64,000 bases of DNA, from assembly GCA_026987075.1 (NCBI GenBank), contig JALSNI010000058.1:1-64000 (forward strand), written 5' to 3'. Positions 36,660 to 46,874 of the stretch are shown here, one piece after another; the stretch's first letter is position 1, and every line of letters starts with the position of its first letter. The notes under the pieces are model-generated. The model did no database searches and had not been told where the DNA came from. It was given only the letters and a program-made list of their open reading frames with translations. Made by a program: the position numbers and the translations under genes. The DNA comes from Persephonella sp. Its GTDB lineage: Bacteria > Aquificota > Aquificia > Aquificales > Hydrogenothermaceae.

Positions 36660-37654
36660 TGGCAGAAAAAAGTATTATTCAGCTTATAAAAAATTTTGAT
36701 TTAAGGCAGTTAAAACCTGTTGTTTTTATTTACGGTAGTGAAGAGCTTTTAAAAAAACAGCTTATTGATAGACTAAAAGAAACCTTTGACGTTCATCTTT
36801 TCTGGGGTGATGAGGCTACATGTAACCAGATTAGGGAGGTTTTTGTTAGCTCTTCTTTATTTTCTGAAGGAAATGTGGCTGTTTTATTAGATGTGGAACA
36901 TCTAATTAGTAAATTATCAAAAGAAGAAATGAAAAACTTTGTAAACCTTTTAAAAAGTATAAAACTGCCTGACAGGCTTTTTATTGTTAGCAGAAAAGAG
37001 AAAATTTCGTCAAAGGAACCTTTTAAGACTATAAAAGATGTTGGAGACATCGTAATATCAAATAAATTGACCCCCAAAGCTTTTCTAATATCTGTAAAAA
37101 AGAAGATAGAAGGAGCAGGTAAAAAAATTAATGATGAAGCGTTAAAACTTCTTGTGTCAATGTTAGATAACGATTTATGGACGGCAAAACAGGAAGTAGA
37201 GAAACTGCTGATTTATGTAGGAGAGAGGGAAGAAATAACAACAGAAGACATAAAAGAAGTTATAACGCCGAGAATATCACAGAATGTTTTTGTTTTTTTA
37301 GACAGATTTTTTCAGAAAAGTCCAGATGCAGTAAAAGCTTATAGAGAGCTTATAAACACAACACATCATCCCTTTGAGGTGCAGTCTCTTTTGCTTAACC
37401 ATATAAATAAACTTTTAGTATTTATAACATTGATAAAAAAAGGGAAAACGGAGGAAGCAATCTTTAGTCAGATGAACATAAAACATCCAGCGATGAAAGG
37501 AACAATAAAGAAACATTCATCTTTAGTTTCCCAAAAGGAATTGATAGAGATGATTAAAGAGCTTTATAACGTGGAAAAAAAGCAAAAAGCTGAGTTTTTA
37601 GACATCAAAGAAACCTTTGAAGAATTTTTGATAAAACAGGTTATTCATGAATAA
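36659..37654 (+). CDS. holA: DNA polymerase III delta subunit
   Basis: 'VFIYGSEELLKKQLIDRLKE' and overall HolA organisation. Confidence 0.88.
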   Translation: MAEKSIIQLIKNFDLRQLKPVVFIYGSEELLKKQLIDRLKETFDVHLFWGDEATCNQIREVFVSSSLFSEGNVAVLLDVEHLISKLSKEEMKNFVNLLKSIKLPDRLFIVSRKEKISSKEPFKTIKDVGDIVISNKLTPKAFLISVKKKIEGAGKKINDEALKLLVSMLDNDLWTAKQEVEKLLIYVGEREEITTEDIKEVITPRISQNVFVFLDRFFQKSPDAVKAYRELINTTHHPFEVQSLLLNHINKLLVFITLIKKGKTEEAIFSQMNIKHPAMKGTIKKHSSLVSQKELIEMIKELYNVEKKQKAEFLDIKETFEEFLIKQVIHE

Positions 37655-38606
37655 AGGAGATATACACATTGATGCTGGCTTAAGGCCTAAGTTTTTAAAA
37701 GATTACATAGGGCAGAGAAAAGTCAGGGAGCAGATTAAACTGTTTATTGAAGCAAGTAAAAGAAAAGGAGAGTTACTTGACCATGTTCTGATAAGTGGTC
37801 CTCCAGGACTTGGAAAAACAACTCTTGCACAGATTATTGCAAACGAATTAGGGAGAAACATCATCTTTACCTCAGGACCTATCCTGGAAAAAAAAGGAGA
37901 CCTTGCTGGAATACTCTCTTCACTTGAAGAGGGAGACATTTTGTTTATAGATGAGATACACAGACTCAATCCTTCTGTTGAAGAAGCGTTGTATCCGGCG
38001 ATAGAAGAATTTAGGCTGGACATAGTAATCGGGAAAGGAAGCTCCTCAAGAACTGTCAGTATAAGCCTGCCAAAGTTTACCCTGATAGGAGCCACAACAA
38101 GGGCAGGTATGCTGACATCACCTTTGCTTTCGCGTTTTGGTATAGTCCTGAATATGGATTACTACGATGAAGATTCCCTGAAGCAGATTATAAAAAGGTC
38201 TGCCGTTATAATAGGTATTGAAATATCTGATGATGCTGCTTACGAGATTGCAAAAAGGTCAAGGGGAACTCCAAGGAATGCAAACAGACTTTTAAAGAGA
38301 GTTCATGATTATGCTGTTGTTAACGGAAGAGAGACAATAGATAAGGATACAGCAGTAAAAGCCCTCACATTTTTGGGTATTGATGAAGATGGATTAGACA
38401 CCACAGACAGAAAATATCTGGATGTTCTGATTAATAAATTTAACTGTAGACCTGTGGGTCTGAACACAATTTCATCAGCCCTGTCAGAGAGTAAAAACAC
38501 AATAGAGGAAATTATTGAACCTTATCTCCTCAGAAAAGGCTACATCCAGAAAACACACAAAGGTAGAATTCCAACAGAAAAAGCCGTAAAAAAATTTGAA
38601 AAATAG
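37647..38606 (+). CDS. ruvB: Holliday junction branch migration helicase RuvB
   Basis: 'LRPKFLKDYIGQRKV', 'GPPGLGKTTLAQIIA', 'LFIDEIHRL', 'IGATTRAG'. Confidence 0.97.
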   Translation: MNKGDIHIDAGLRPKFLKDYIGQRKVREQIKLFIEASKRKGELLDHVLISGPPGLGKTTLAQIIANELGRNIIFTSGPILEKKGDLAGILSSLEEGDILFIDEIHRLNPSVEEALYPAIEEFRLDIVIGKGSSSRTVSISLPKFTLIGATTRAGMLTSPLLSRFGIVLNMDYYDEDSLKQIIKRSAVIIGIEISDDAAYEIAKRSRGTPRNANRLLKRVHDYAVVNGRETIDKDTAVKALTFLGIDEDGLDTTDRKYLDVLINKFNCRPVGLNTISSALSESKNTIEEIIEPYLLRKGYIQKTHKGRIPTEKAVKKFEK

Positions 38607-38667
38607 AGACTGATTATATATATTTTAATAACAAAATCAAACACTGTTTTATTTCAAGGAGGTAAGA

Positions 38668-39612
38668 TTGACAGCAGTCATTGATGAAAGACAGCAACAG
38701 CTTATTGAAAAGATAAACAGCCTTAGAAAAAAGAAAAATGCCATTATACTTGCCCATTACTATCAGAGGGGAGAGATACAGGACATAGCAGATGTTGTTG
38801 GAGATTCACTGGAACTTGCAAGGAGAGCACAGGAAACAGATGCAGACATTATCGTTTTTGCTGGCGTAAAGTTTATGGCTGAAACGGCAAAGATACTAAA
38901 TCCAGACAAAAAAGTTCTTCATCCAAACCCTGAAAGCGGTTGTCCAATGGCAGATATGGCAACAGTTGAAGGAGTATTAAACCTGAAAAAACAGCACCCA
39001 GATGCCATAGTAGTATCTTACATAAACACAAATGCTGATGTTAAAACAGTATCTGATGTTATAGTTACCTCAAGAAATGCAGTAAAGGTTGTTAAAAAAT
39101 TAGATGCGAAGAAAATAATATTTGTTCCAGACCAGTTTTTAGGCTCATACATTGCAAAACAGGTTCCAGAAAAAGAGTTTATACTGTGGAAAGGTTTCTG
39201 TCCTCCTCATTTTAACCTTACACCTGACCAGCTTCTTGCTCTAAAAGAAAAGTATCCTGATGCAAAGATAGCTGTCCATCCTGAGTGTAATACAGAAACG
39301 GTGAAAATAGCTGACTTTGTTGGAAGTACATCACAGATTATTGAGTATGCAACAACCTGTGAGTCAAAGAACGTAATTATAGGAACAGAGGTTGGTCTGA
39401 AACACTGGCTGGAAAAAATTAATCCAGAAAAAAATTATATATTCCCTGTAAATGCAGACTACTGCGGAACAGTCCACTGCTGTGACATGAAAAAGAACAC
39501 ATTAGACAAGATAGCAGATGTTTTAGAAAACGAAACAAACGAGATTGTCCTTCCTGAAGACATTATTGAGAAAGCCAGAAAGCCTCTTGATCTAATGCTT
39601 TCGATAGTTTAA
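38668..39612 (+). CDS. nadA: quinolinate synthase A (TTG start)
   Basis: 'AIILAHYYQRGEIQDIADVVGDSLELA', 'GCPMADMA', 'HPECNTETV'. Confidence 0.95.
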   Translation: MTAVIDERQQQLIEKINSLRKKKNAIILAHYYQRGEIQDIADVVGDSLELARRAQETDADIIVFAGVKFMAETAKILNPDKKVLHPNPESGCPMADMATVEGVLNLKKQHPDAIVVSYINTNADVKTVSDVIVTSRNAVKVVKKLDAKKIIFVPDQFLGSYIAKQVPEKEFILWKGFCPPHFNLTPDQLLALKEKYPDAKIAVHPECNTETVKIADFVGSTSQIIEYATTCESKNVIIGTEVGLKHWLEKINPEKNYIFPVNADYCGTVHCCDMKKNTLDKIADVLENETNEIVLPEDIIEKARKPLDLMLSIV

Positions 39613-39630
39613 ACCTCCATATATGGAGGT
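39613..39630. repeat. 18-bp perfect palindrome ACCTCCATATATGGAGGT abutting nadA stop codon
   Basis: Direct reading; followed by purine-rich tract. Confidence 0.8.
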
Positions 39631-39670
39631 GAGGGAGGAAAGATTTAAAGGAAAGGAGGGAGGGGGATTT

Positions 39671-40021
39671 TTAATACTTTCTTACTGTTGGGTCTATGTA
39701 ATCACTCCAGGCAAGGATTCCCCCTTCAACGTTTTTTACATTTTCATAACCATGTTGCATAAGCCACAGAGTCGCCTGAAGACTTCTGTTTCCACTCCTG
39801 CATATAACGTATATAGGCTTATCCTTTGGTAGTTTTCCGATGACAGACGGCAGTTTCATCAGAGGGACAAGCATAGCTTCTTTTTCTCTGATTCTTGAAA
39901 ACTCATACTCTTGAGGTTCTCTTACATCAAGAAGTATAAAATCTTCATTACTGTCTATCTTTTCTTTAAGCTCCTGCACAGATATATGTATCTTCTGGTA
40001 TGTATCCCTGTCTAAAAACAA
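39671..40021 (-). CDS. rhodanese-like domain protein
   Basis: 'FILLDVREPQEYEFSRI', active-site 'YVICRSGNRS'. Confidence 0.92.
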   Translation of the reverse strand: MFLDRDTYQKIHISVQELKEKIDSNEDFILLDVREPQEYEFSRIREKEAMLVPLMKLPSVIGKLPKDKPIYVICRSGNRSLQATLWLMQHGYENVKNVEGGILAWSDYIDPTVRKY

Positions 40022-40227
40022 CTTTATTCCTCCATTAGATTATTTTTATATAAAAATATAATTTTTTTAATAAAATTTCATATGATTTACTTAATAAAAG
40101 TAGCATTTTCCAACAGGTTGTTAGAATTGAAAATACCTATATGTATCTTAAAAATGTCAATAGTGATTGATATCATTCCACTGGTTGTATATTTTAGATT
40201 ATTATCAAAAACAAAAAGGAGTGAAAA

Positions 40228-41634
40228 ATGTTTGAAATAAAACAGAGAGATGTTATAAAAGTTCCAGATAGAGTTAAAAGAGCACTGAAAGAGATATTAG
40301 GAGAGGAAAACTGTCTTGACGACAGTATGGACAGGCTTCTGTATTCTTACGATGCAACGAGAATAAAGATGCTTCCTGAGCTTGTTGCTATACCTGAAAA
40401 TCAGGAGCAGGTTCAAAAAATAGTTCAGATATGTTATGAGGAAGGTATTCCTGTAACTCCAAGGGGAGCTGGTTCTGGTTATACAGGGGGAGCACTGCCT
40501 GTTAAAGGAGGAGTGGTTGTTTCCTTTGAAAAGATGGACAGGATTTTAGAGATAGATGAGGACAACGCAGTGGCAAGAGTTCAGCCGGGGGTTATCACAT
40601 ACAGACTTCAGAAAGCTGTTGAAAAGGTTGGACTGTTTTACCCACCAGACCCTGCAAGCTACAAGTACTGCACAATTGGAGGGAATGTTGCTGAAAATGC
40701 AGGTGGTCCCAGATGCGTCAAATACGGGGTTACAAGGGAATACATAATGGAGCTGAATACTGTCGTGCACACAGGAGAGATAATACATACAGGCAAACCA
40801 ACACTGAAAGATGTTGCTGGATACGACCTTACTAGGCTGTTTATAGGCAGTGAAGGAACACTGGGACTGTTTACAGAGATAACAGTAAAACTGATACCAA
40901 AACCTCAATCTGCAAAGACAGCAATGGCAATATTCTCTGACATAGCATCTGTAGGGAAAACTGTGAAAGATATATTCAAAGCTGGAATACAGCCTTCAGC
41001 CCTTGAGTTTATGGATAAGTTAGCTATCAATGCTGTTGAGGACTTTGGACATTTTGGACTTCCAAGGGATGCAGAAGTTTTATTGCTCATAGAGGTTGAC
41101 GGTCATCCGCTGGCTATTGATGAGCAGATTACAGAGGTTGCAAGAATATGCGAAAGAAACGGAGCAAAGGTCAGCATAGCGAGAAACCAGAAAGAAGCAG
41201 AAAAACTGTGGGAGGCAAGAAGGGCACTTTCTCCGGCAGTTTCAAAACTTGGCAGAGTAAAGATTAACGAAGACATTGTTTTTCCACGAAGTTATCTTCC
41301 TGAAGCACTGCCAAAACTGAGGGAGATAGGAAAAAAGTACAACCTGAAGATGGTAAACTTTGGGCATATTGGAGATGGAAATGTCCACGCAAACTTTATG
41401 ATTGACGGCAGAGACGAGGATGAGCTAAAAAGAACAGAGAAGGCTGTTGAGGAGGTTTTTGAACTTGCCCTGTCCTATGGAGGTTCTATCACAGGTGAGC
41501 ACGGTGTTGGAATAACAAAGGCTCCCTTTATGAAAAAACAGTTCAGACCTGCAGAGATGGAGATAATGAAAGGTATAAAAAGGGTTTTTGACCCGAAGAA
41601 TCTTATAAATCCCGGTAAGATGGATATTGATTAG
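40228..41634 (+). CDS. glcD: FAD-linked oxidase, glycolate/lactate oxidase GlcD family
   Basis: 'VTPRGAGSGYTGGALP', 'NAGGPRCVKYGVT', 'GSEGTLGLFTEI', 'GEHGVGITK'. Confidence 0.9.
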   Translation: MFEIKQRDVIKVPDRVKRALKEILGEENCLDDSMDRLLYSYDATRIKMLPELVAIPENQEQVQKIVQICYEEGIPVTPRGAGSGYTGGALPVKGGVVVSFEKMDRILEIDEDNAVARVQPGVITYRLQKAVEKVGLFYPPDPASYKYCTIGGNVAENAGGPRCVKYGVTREYIMELNTVVHTGEIIHTGKPTLKDVAGYDLTRLFIGSEGTLGLFTEITVKLIPKPQSAKTAMAIFSDIASVGKTVKDIFKAGIQPSALEFMDKLAINAVEDFGHFGLPRDAEVLLLIEVDGHPLAIDEQITEVARICERNGAKVSIARNQKEAEKLWEARRALSPAVSKLGRVKINEDIVFPRSYLPEALPKLREIGKKYNLKMVNFGHIGDGNVHANFMIDGRDEDELKRTEKAVEEVFELALSYGGSITGEHGVGITKAPFMKKQFRPAEMEIMKGIKRVFDPKNLINPGKMDID

Positions 41635-41682
41635 CATTTGTGATATATTATTTATTTCGTTAATCAAAAGTGGAGGAAGAAA

Positions 41683-41877
41683 ATGGCAGTCTGTCAGATA
41701 TGCGGTAAGAAAACAGCTCACGGCAACAGGGTTGCCCACTCTGCAACCACGTCAAAAAGGGTATGGAGACCTAACCTACAGAGGGTAAAGGCAGTTATGC
41801 CTGACGGTTCAACAAAAAGAATATATGTGTGTGCAAAATGTCTGAAAGCAGGTAAAGTCAAAAAAGCGGTCAGATAG
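41683..41877 (+). CDS. rpmB: 50S ribosomal protein L28
   Basis: 'CQICGKKTAHGNRVAHSATTSKRVWRPNLQ'. Confidence 0.96.
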   Translation: MAVCQICGKKTAHGNRVAHSATTSKRVWRPNLQRVKAVMPDGSTKRIYVCAKCLKAGKVKKAVR

Positions 41878-41895
41878 GAATTATTCCTGTCTGAC
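41869..41895 (+). terminator. long hairpin GTCAGAtAGGAA-tta-TTCCTgTCTGAC at end of rpmB
   Basis: Nearly perfect dyad spanning stop codon, followed by T-rich sequence. Confidence 0.7.
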
Positions 41896-41948
41896 TTCTT
41901 GTCATACTTTTCTTCTCTATTTATCTTTATAAAAAAAACGAGGAACTG

Positions 41949-43889
41949 ATGAAACTCCTTTCAAAAGAGGAGATACTCCCATTTCTAAAAAATCTCTTTT
42001 CCCAGGCACAAAACAGTATAAAAATATCCTCTCCGTGGATTAAATCTGAAGTTTTTAAGGAGTTACTTCCAGAAAAAAATGTAAATTTAGAGGTCATTGT
42101 AAGGGACTCTGAGCTTGAAGATTTTTTGATAACAGATGTTGAAGTGCTCAGCACAATTCAGCAGTTAAAAGGAAAAATATTCCTCAATCCAGACATTCAC
42201 TCAAAATTTGTTATCATTGATGATACAAAAGCAGTTGTAGGCTCTGCAAACATCACAAAATCAGGGCTTTATCAGGATGGAAACATTGAAACTGCCGTTT
42301 TTATAGAGGATAAAAAGCAGATTCAGAAGCTAATTTCCCAGTTTGAAAGTATAAAGGAAAAGTCTGTAAATCTGTCTGAAGAGATTGTTGGAATTGTTCT
42401 GAACTCTGTAAGCTCAATAACAGCTGAAATTTTGCTCTTTCAGGAAGTGCCCCAGCAGACTTATCTGAAAATTCCTGCAGGAGATTCAGGTTTTCTCCTT
42501 GGAAGAATTGCTGTCATAAAAGATATAAACAGCTCTTTATTTTCAACATTTTTAAGCACTATTGAAAGGTCTGTTTTTTCAGAAGTAGAAAAGCTGAAGA
42601 TATTACTGACAGAGAAAGACCCCCTGTATAAAAAGGCTTTAACCCTCTCTTATCTGAATGAAAAAGAAAGCAGTATAAAGGTGGGGCAGTTAGAGATATT
42701 AGCTTACTTTAATCCTGAAGTATCCCATGGGGAAAGTGTATTGAAAACACCGATGGTTCCGCCTACTGCTGGAGCTCTTGTATACTCCCTTAAAACAGAG
42801 AAAGAGATACAAAGCATTATGAAGATAAACCACGCAGGATATCCGATGGGAGAACCTGTTTCTTTTGGAAAACTGTTCAACACAAATCTTAATGCATACG
42901 TAGACCTTGAAAAGATTTACAGCATGCATATGGCCGTTTTAGGAACAACCGGTTCAGGAAAAACAACATTCGTCAGAAGGATAATGGAAAACTTAAAATC
43001 AAAAGATGTAAAGGTTTACATATTTGACCTTTACAACGAGTATGAAAAATCTGTTTCTAAATCTTTTAAACTGACTTTTCCCCCACTGCTATTTCCTGTA
43101 AGTTTTGACAACATAAAAGAGCTGTTCAGACAGTACGGTGTATTTTTTCAGGAAAAGTCATCTGAGGAGAAAAGGGTTGCCTCTTACTTCAGAAGGCATC
43201 TTAAACCTGACCTTGAGATAATAGGATTTAACGAAAAATCCCTTGAGGATATGCTTATTGAATCTATCAGCCTTACAGATTTAAAAGGAGAGCTGAGAGA
43301 AGAGCTACAGACATTCCTTGATATGCTGAAGAAGGATTACACTGAAGAAGCTTTGAGTAAACATCCAGAAGTTGTGAAAGATATAAAGAAAAGCCTCAAA
43401 TCAAAAGAAAACGTTGTTATATACGACTTTCACAAGATTGAAGACCCAATAACAAGGGTAAATATCGCTGGCATCTTGATGAAGGAGATTTTTAGAATAT
43501 CAAAATCAGAGGAAGGAAAAAGAGTTATTATTTTAGAGGAAGCTCAGAACTTTGCCCCAGAAAAAGGGTTTGGAGAAATTCAGGCAGGTTCTTCAAACAT
43601 TGCTTACGTTATGGCAAGGAAGATAGCCACAGAGGGAAGGAAGTTTAATTTAGGATTGATAGCAATAACACAGAGACCTGCAAACATCAGTAAGTATGTC
43701 CTCTCTCAGCTGAACACACAGGCAGTTTTTAAACTGATTAACAGGAACGACCTTGAGGCTGTTTCTGTTTTTTTTGAATACTCAAAGGAAGACATATTTA
43801 ACATTCTTCCATTTTTAAAGCCGGGTAATGGTTTTATAACAGGACTGGCTGTCCCCTTTGGGATACTTACAGAAATAAAGTTAGGATAA
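41949..43889 (+). CDS. HerA-like DNA translocase ATPase with N-terminal PLD-like nuclease domain
   Basis: 'HSKFVIIDDTKAVVGSANIT' (HxKx4D...GSxN) then Walker A 'GTTGSGKTT', 'VIILEEAQNFAPE', 'AITQRPANI'. Confidence 0.88.
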   Translation: MKLLSKEEILPFLKNLFSQAQNSIKISSPWIKSEVFKELLPEKNVNLEVIVRDSELEDFLITDVEVLSTIQQLKGKIFLNPDIHSKFVIIDDTKAVVGSANITKSGLYQDGNIETAVFIEDKKQIQKLISQFESIKEKSVNLSEEIVGIVLNSVSSITAEILLFQEVPQQTYLKIPAGDSGFLLGRIAVIKDINSSLFSTFLSTIERSVFSEVEKLKILLTEKDPLYKKALTLSYLNEKESSIKVGQLEILAYFNPEVSHGESVLKTPMVPPTAGALVYSLKTEKEIQSIMKINHAGYPMGEPVSFGKLFNTNLNAYVDLEKIYSMHMAVLGTTGSGKTTFVRRIMENLKSKDVKVYIFDLYNEYEKSVSKSFKLTFPPLLFPVSFDNIKELFRQYGVFFQEKSSEEKRVASYFRRHLKPDLEIIGFNEKSLEDMLIESISLTDLKGELREELQTFLDMLKKDYTEEALSKHPEVVKDIKKSLKSKENVVIYDFHKIEDPITRVNIAGILMKEIFRISKSEEGKRVIILEEAQNFAPEKGFGEIQAGSSNIAYVMARKIATEGRKFNLGLIAITQRPANISKYVLSQLNTQAVFKLINRNDLEAVSVFFEYSKEDIFNILPFLKPGNGFITGLAVPFGILTEIKLG

Positions 43890-43934
43890 CTGGAAAACCC
43901 TATTTTCAGAAATAAATTATCCCAAAAAAGAAAG

Positions 43935-44981
43935 GTGAGGATTATGAAGTTTGTAGACAAGGCAAAAATCTTTGTAAAAGGCGGAGATGGCGGAAATGGA
44001 GTTGTTGCATTTAGAAGGGAGAAGTTTGTTCCTATGGGTGGTCCTGCAGGTGGAAACGGAGGGAAAGGTGGAGACGTTATTTTGATTGCAGACAGCAGAA
44101 TTAGAACACTGCTGGACTTTAAACACAAAATACATTTTAAAGCAGAAAAGGGACAGCACGGCTCTGGAAACAACAAACACGGCAAAAAAGGAGAAGACCT
44201 TATCATAAAAGTTCCTGTTGGAACGGTTGTTACTGATGCCCAGACAGGACAAATCATAGCAGACCTTAAAGAAGAAGGACAGAAGGTTATTGTTGCAAAG
44301 GGGGGAAGAGGAGGAAAAGGTAATGCTTCCTTCAAAACATCAACAAACCAGACGCCAGATTATGCAGAAGAAGGGGAAAAGGGTGAGGAGAGATGGATAG
44401 AACTTGAGCTGAAACTGATAGCTGACATTGGAATTGTAGGATTCCCTAATGCAGGAAAGTCAACACTTATATCTGTTCTTTCAAATGCAAAGCCAAAGAT
44501 TGCAGACTATCCTTTCACAACACTTGCCCCTGTCCTTGGGGTTATGAAGATAGATTACGGAAGGTCTGTGGTTTTAGCTGACATTCCCGGACTTATTGAA
44601 GGAGCATCACAGGGACAGGGCTTAGGTCATGAATTCCTCAGACATATAGAAAGAACAAAAGCCCTGATACATATGATAGACATATCAGATTTTGCAGAAA
44701 GAGAGCCAGTTGAAGCATTTAACATAATAAATGAAGAGATGAGAGAATATTCACCACAGCTTTTAGAAAAACCCCAGCTTGTTGTAGGAAACAAGATAGA
44801 CCTTCTGTCAGACAGGGAAAAGATAGAAGGGCTGAAGAAGTATTTTGAAGAAAAGGGATTCAGGTTTGTCCCTGTATCACTTGTCACATTAGAAGGAATT
44901 GACACCCTAAAAAAAGAGATAATATCCTTGTATGAAAAAACCCAGAAAGAGAGCCAGAATGTTAGTAAACAGATTTCCTAA
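43935..44981 (+). CDS. obgE: GTPase Obg/CgtA
   Basis: Gly-rich OBG fold 'VKGGDGGNGVVAFRREKF', 'GFPNAGKSTLISVLS', 'DIPGLIEGAS'; ORF start 43935, Met at 43944 equally plausible. Confidence 0.95.
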   Translation: MRIMKFVDKAKIFVKGGDGGNGVVAFRREKFVPMGGPAGGNGGKGGDVILIADSRIRTLLDFKHKIHFKAEKGQHGSGNNKHGKKGEDLIIKVPVGTVVTDAQTGQIIADLKEEGQKVIVAKGGRGGKGNASFKTSTNQTPDYAEEGEKGEERWIELELKLIADIGIVGFPNAGKSTLISVLSNAKPKIADYPFTTLAPVLGVMKIDYGRSVVLADIPGLIEGASQGQGLGHEFLRHIERTKALIHMIDISDFAEREPVEAFNIINEEMREYSPQLLEKPQLVVGNKIDLLSDREKIEGLKKYFEEKGFRFVPVSLVTLEGIDTLKKEIISLYEKTQKESQNVSKQIS

Positions 44982-45405
44982 AATGGCAGCCCTCCAGAAA
45001 TTCAGAGCCATAAAGTTAGGCTATCCGGAAGAAGAAGCAGAAGCCATTGGAATTGCAGAAGCCTTAAAGTATGCAATATTCAAAAGGCTTGCCCATTCTG
45101 ATAGAAGGTATAGAGAGATAGAAGAGAAGAAAAAAAGAAAAGAGATTAAACATTTAGACTGGGAAAAATATAAACTGTTTAAACTTGCCTCTTACAAGGG
45201 ACATCCATATGTTGCAGGAAAGATAGAAACCTCTGAGGATTATAAGAAAAGTGTGTTCTGGAGATTTGGAGAGGAAGGGGGAAAAAAGATAGAAGAGTGG
45301 GCAAGAGAGATAATTAAAAATACACCTGAAAGTTATCTAAAAAATGAACAGAAATTTTTCAGAGAAGTATGGGTTCCTAACAGGGATTATCCTATTAATG
45401 TCTGA
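44932..45405 (+). CDS. hypothetical protein overlapping obgE 3' end
   Basis: Long ORF between obgE and nurA-like gene; no family recognised; start at 44932 or 44959. Confidence 0.65.
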   Translation: MKKPRKRARMLVNRFPKMAALQKFRAIKLGYPEEEAEAIGIAEALKYAIFKRLAHSDRRYREIEEKKKRKEIKHLDWEKYKLFKLASYKGHPYVAGKIETSEDYKKSVFWRFGEEGGKKIEEWAREIIKNTPESYLKNEQKFFREVWVPNRDYPINV

Positions 45406-45430
45406 TAAAATATACAAAAAGGACTAAAAG

Positions 45431-46588
45431 ATGCGTCCTGAACTGCTGAAAAAAACATACAGCTTAAAAAGTGAGCTGTCCCAGCTTGCATTTTCTCTAA
45501 ATGAGGAGATAAAAAGGGAAGAAGTTCTGTCTAAATGGAAAAATTACGTACCTGCTCCAGTAGATAGGTTTGCAGTTTCAGCAGATGGTTCATTTAACAA
45601 AAAACATTACCTTGGTTTTTACCTTTACTCTGTTTCAGGTTATGCCGTTGGACTGAAAAATGGAAGCACACCAGCAGAAGAGGTTACGGGAGATATAAAT
45701 CTGTCTGTTATTAAAAAAACAGAGCTGATTGACCAGTATCTCAGAATGCTGATGTTTCTGTGTGAGATGAAAGCTCTTATAAAGCTGGCTGAAAGAGAAA
45801 AACCTGAAGTATTACTGATAGATGGAACACTCTCAAGCAGGTTCATAACAGTTTTTCCCAAAACAGACTGGTTCTGTTCTGAGGAGTTTGAAGGTAAGAT
45901 TGCCTCCATAGCAGGAGAGTTTATACCTGCCGTGAAAGACATGCTTTTAGAAGAAGATATAGCAGCTTTTTCAAAGGAGATAAAAGAAAAGGTTACAGCA
46001 AAACTGTTTAAAGAATTTGGAGAAAAGGGGTTAAGAAGGGACATCGTTGAGGCAACACTGTCAAAGCTTGCATACTTTGAGTATCTTCTTCTTCTTCATA
46101 AACTGTTTTATGGACTTGAATTTAAGCCTGTTGTTATAGGTGTTGCAAAGACATCCCACTCCACAGACATTTTTAAGAAATCCATTCCAGACATAAGGGT
46201 TCTTCATCAGTTTGTGAAAGATAATGGATACACATTACCACAGACTTATGTAAATCTTGATGAGATAAAGTGGGAGTTCTCTCAGATTTTTGAGTATATT
46301 GAAGAAAATATAGCGTATCAGCTCAGGGATGTTAGTATCAGATACTTTTATGGAAAGTATGACAGGGGAAGAACCATATCACTTATTGAGTATTACGAAA
46401 ATCCAGACCTTGAAGGAATAACCCCTGAATATGTATTGGATATACTTTCCCATTTCTCTGTTTCAGGATATCCATTTCCTCTGAGAAAGGCAGATTATGA
46501 GGTGAGAATTACCAGAAAGGATATGGAGATGATAGAAAATCTTTTAGGTCTCCAGAACGAAATTCATGGGAGAGAAGGGCTTGAATAA
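45431..46588 (+). CDS. NurA-domain 5'-3' nuclease
   Basis: 'FAVSADGSFNKKHYLGFYLYSVSGYAVGL' and 'VLLIDGTLSSRF' NurA acidic motifs; locus shared with HerA. Confidence 0.82.
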   Translation: MRPELLKKTYSLKSELSQLAFSLNEEIKREEVLSKWKNYVPAPVDRFAVSADGSFNKKHYLGFYLYSVSGYAVGLKNGSTPAEEVTGDINLSVIKKTELIDQYLRMLMFLCEMKALIKLAEREKPEVLLIDGTLSSRFITVFPKTDWFCSEEFEGKIASIAGEFIPAVKDMLLEEDIAAFSKEIKEKVTAKLFKEFGEKGLRRDIVEATLSKLAYFEYLLLLHKLFYGLEFKPVVIGVAKTSHSTDIFKKSIPDIRVLHQFVKDNGYTLPQTYVNLDEIKWEFSQIFEYIEENIAYQLRDVSIRYFYGKYDRGRTISLIEYYENPDLEGITPEYVLDILSHFSVSGYPFPLRKADYEVRITRKDMEMIENLLGLQNEIHGREGLE

Positions 46589-46874
46589 AAACCTTTTAAA
46601 ACTGCAGACATCTTTTTTTACGGCTGTTGTTCTCTTCTCTATGTTTTTTTCAAGTGGATTTATGCTTGTGTATACTTACAGTTCTCCCAAAAGTTTGAAG
46701 ATTAACGTAAACAGTGCAGACGCTCTGCAGCTTAAAAAAGTTCCTTACATAGGAGAAAAGACAGCTGAAAGAATTATCAGTATAAGGGAAAAAAATAATG
46801 GCATAAAAAATCTAAAACAGTTAAAGGGTGTAAAATACTATAAGAAGTTTAAATACTTTCTGAAGGTGGAATGA
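46566..46874 (+). CDS. ComEA-like helix-hairpin-helix protein
   Basis: N-terminal TM; 'INVNSADALQLKKVPYIGEKTAERIISIREKNNGIKNLKQLKGV'. Confidence 0.85.
   Translation: MGEKGLNKNLLKLQTSFFTAVVLFSMFFSSGFMLVYTYSSPKSLKINVNSADALQLKKVPYIGEKTAERIISIREKNNGIKNLKQLKGVKYYKKFKYFLKVE

Noticed and set aside
39629-39667. G-quadruplex in the purine tract
   Set aside because: Fewer than four well-spaced runs of three or more Gs.
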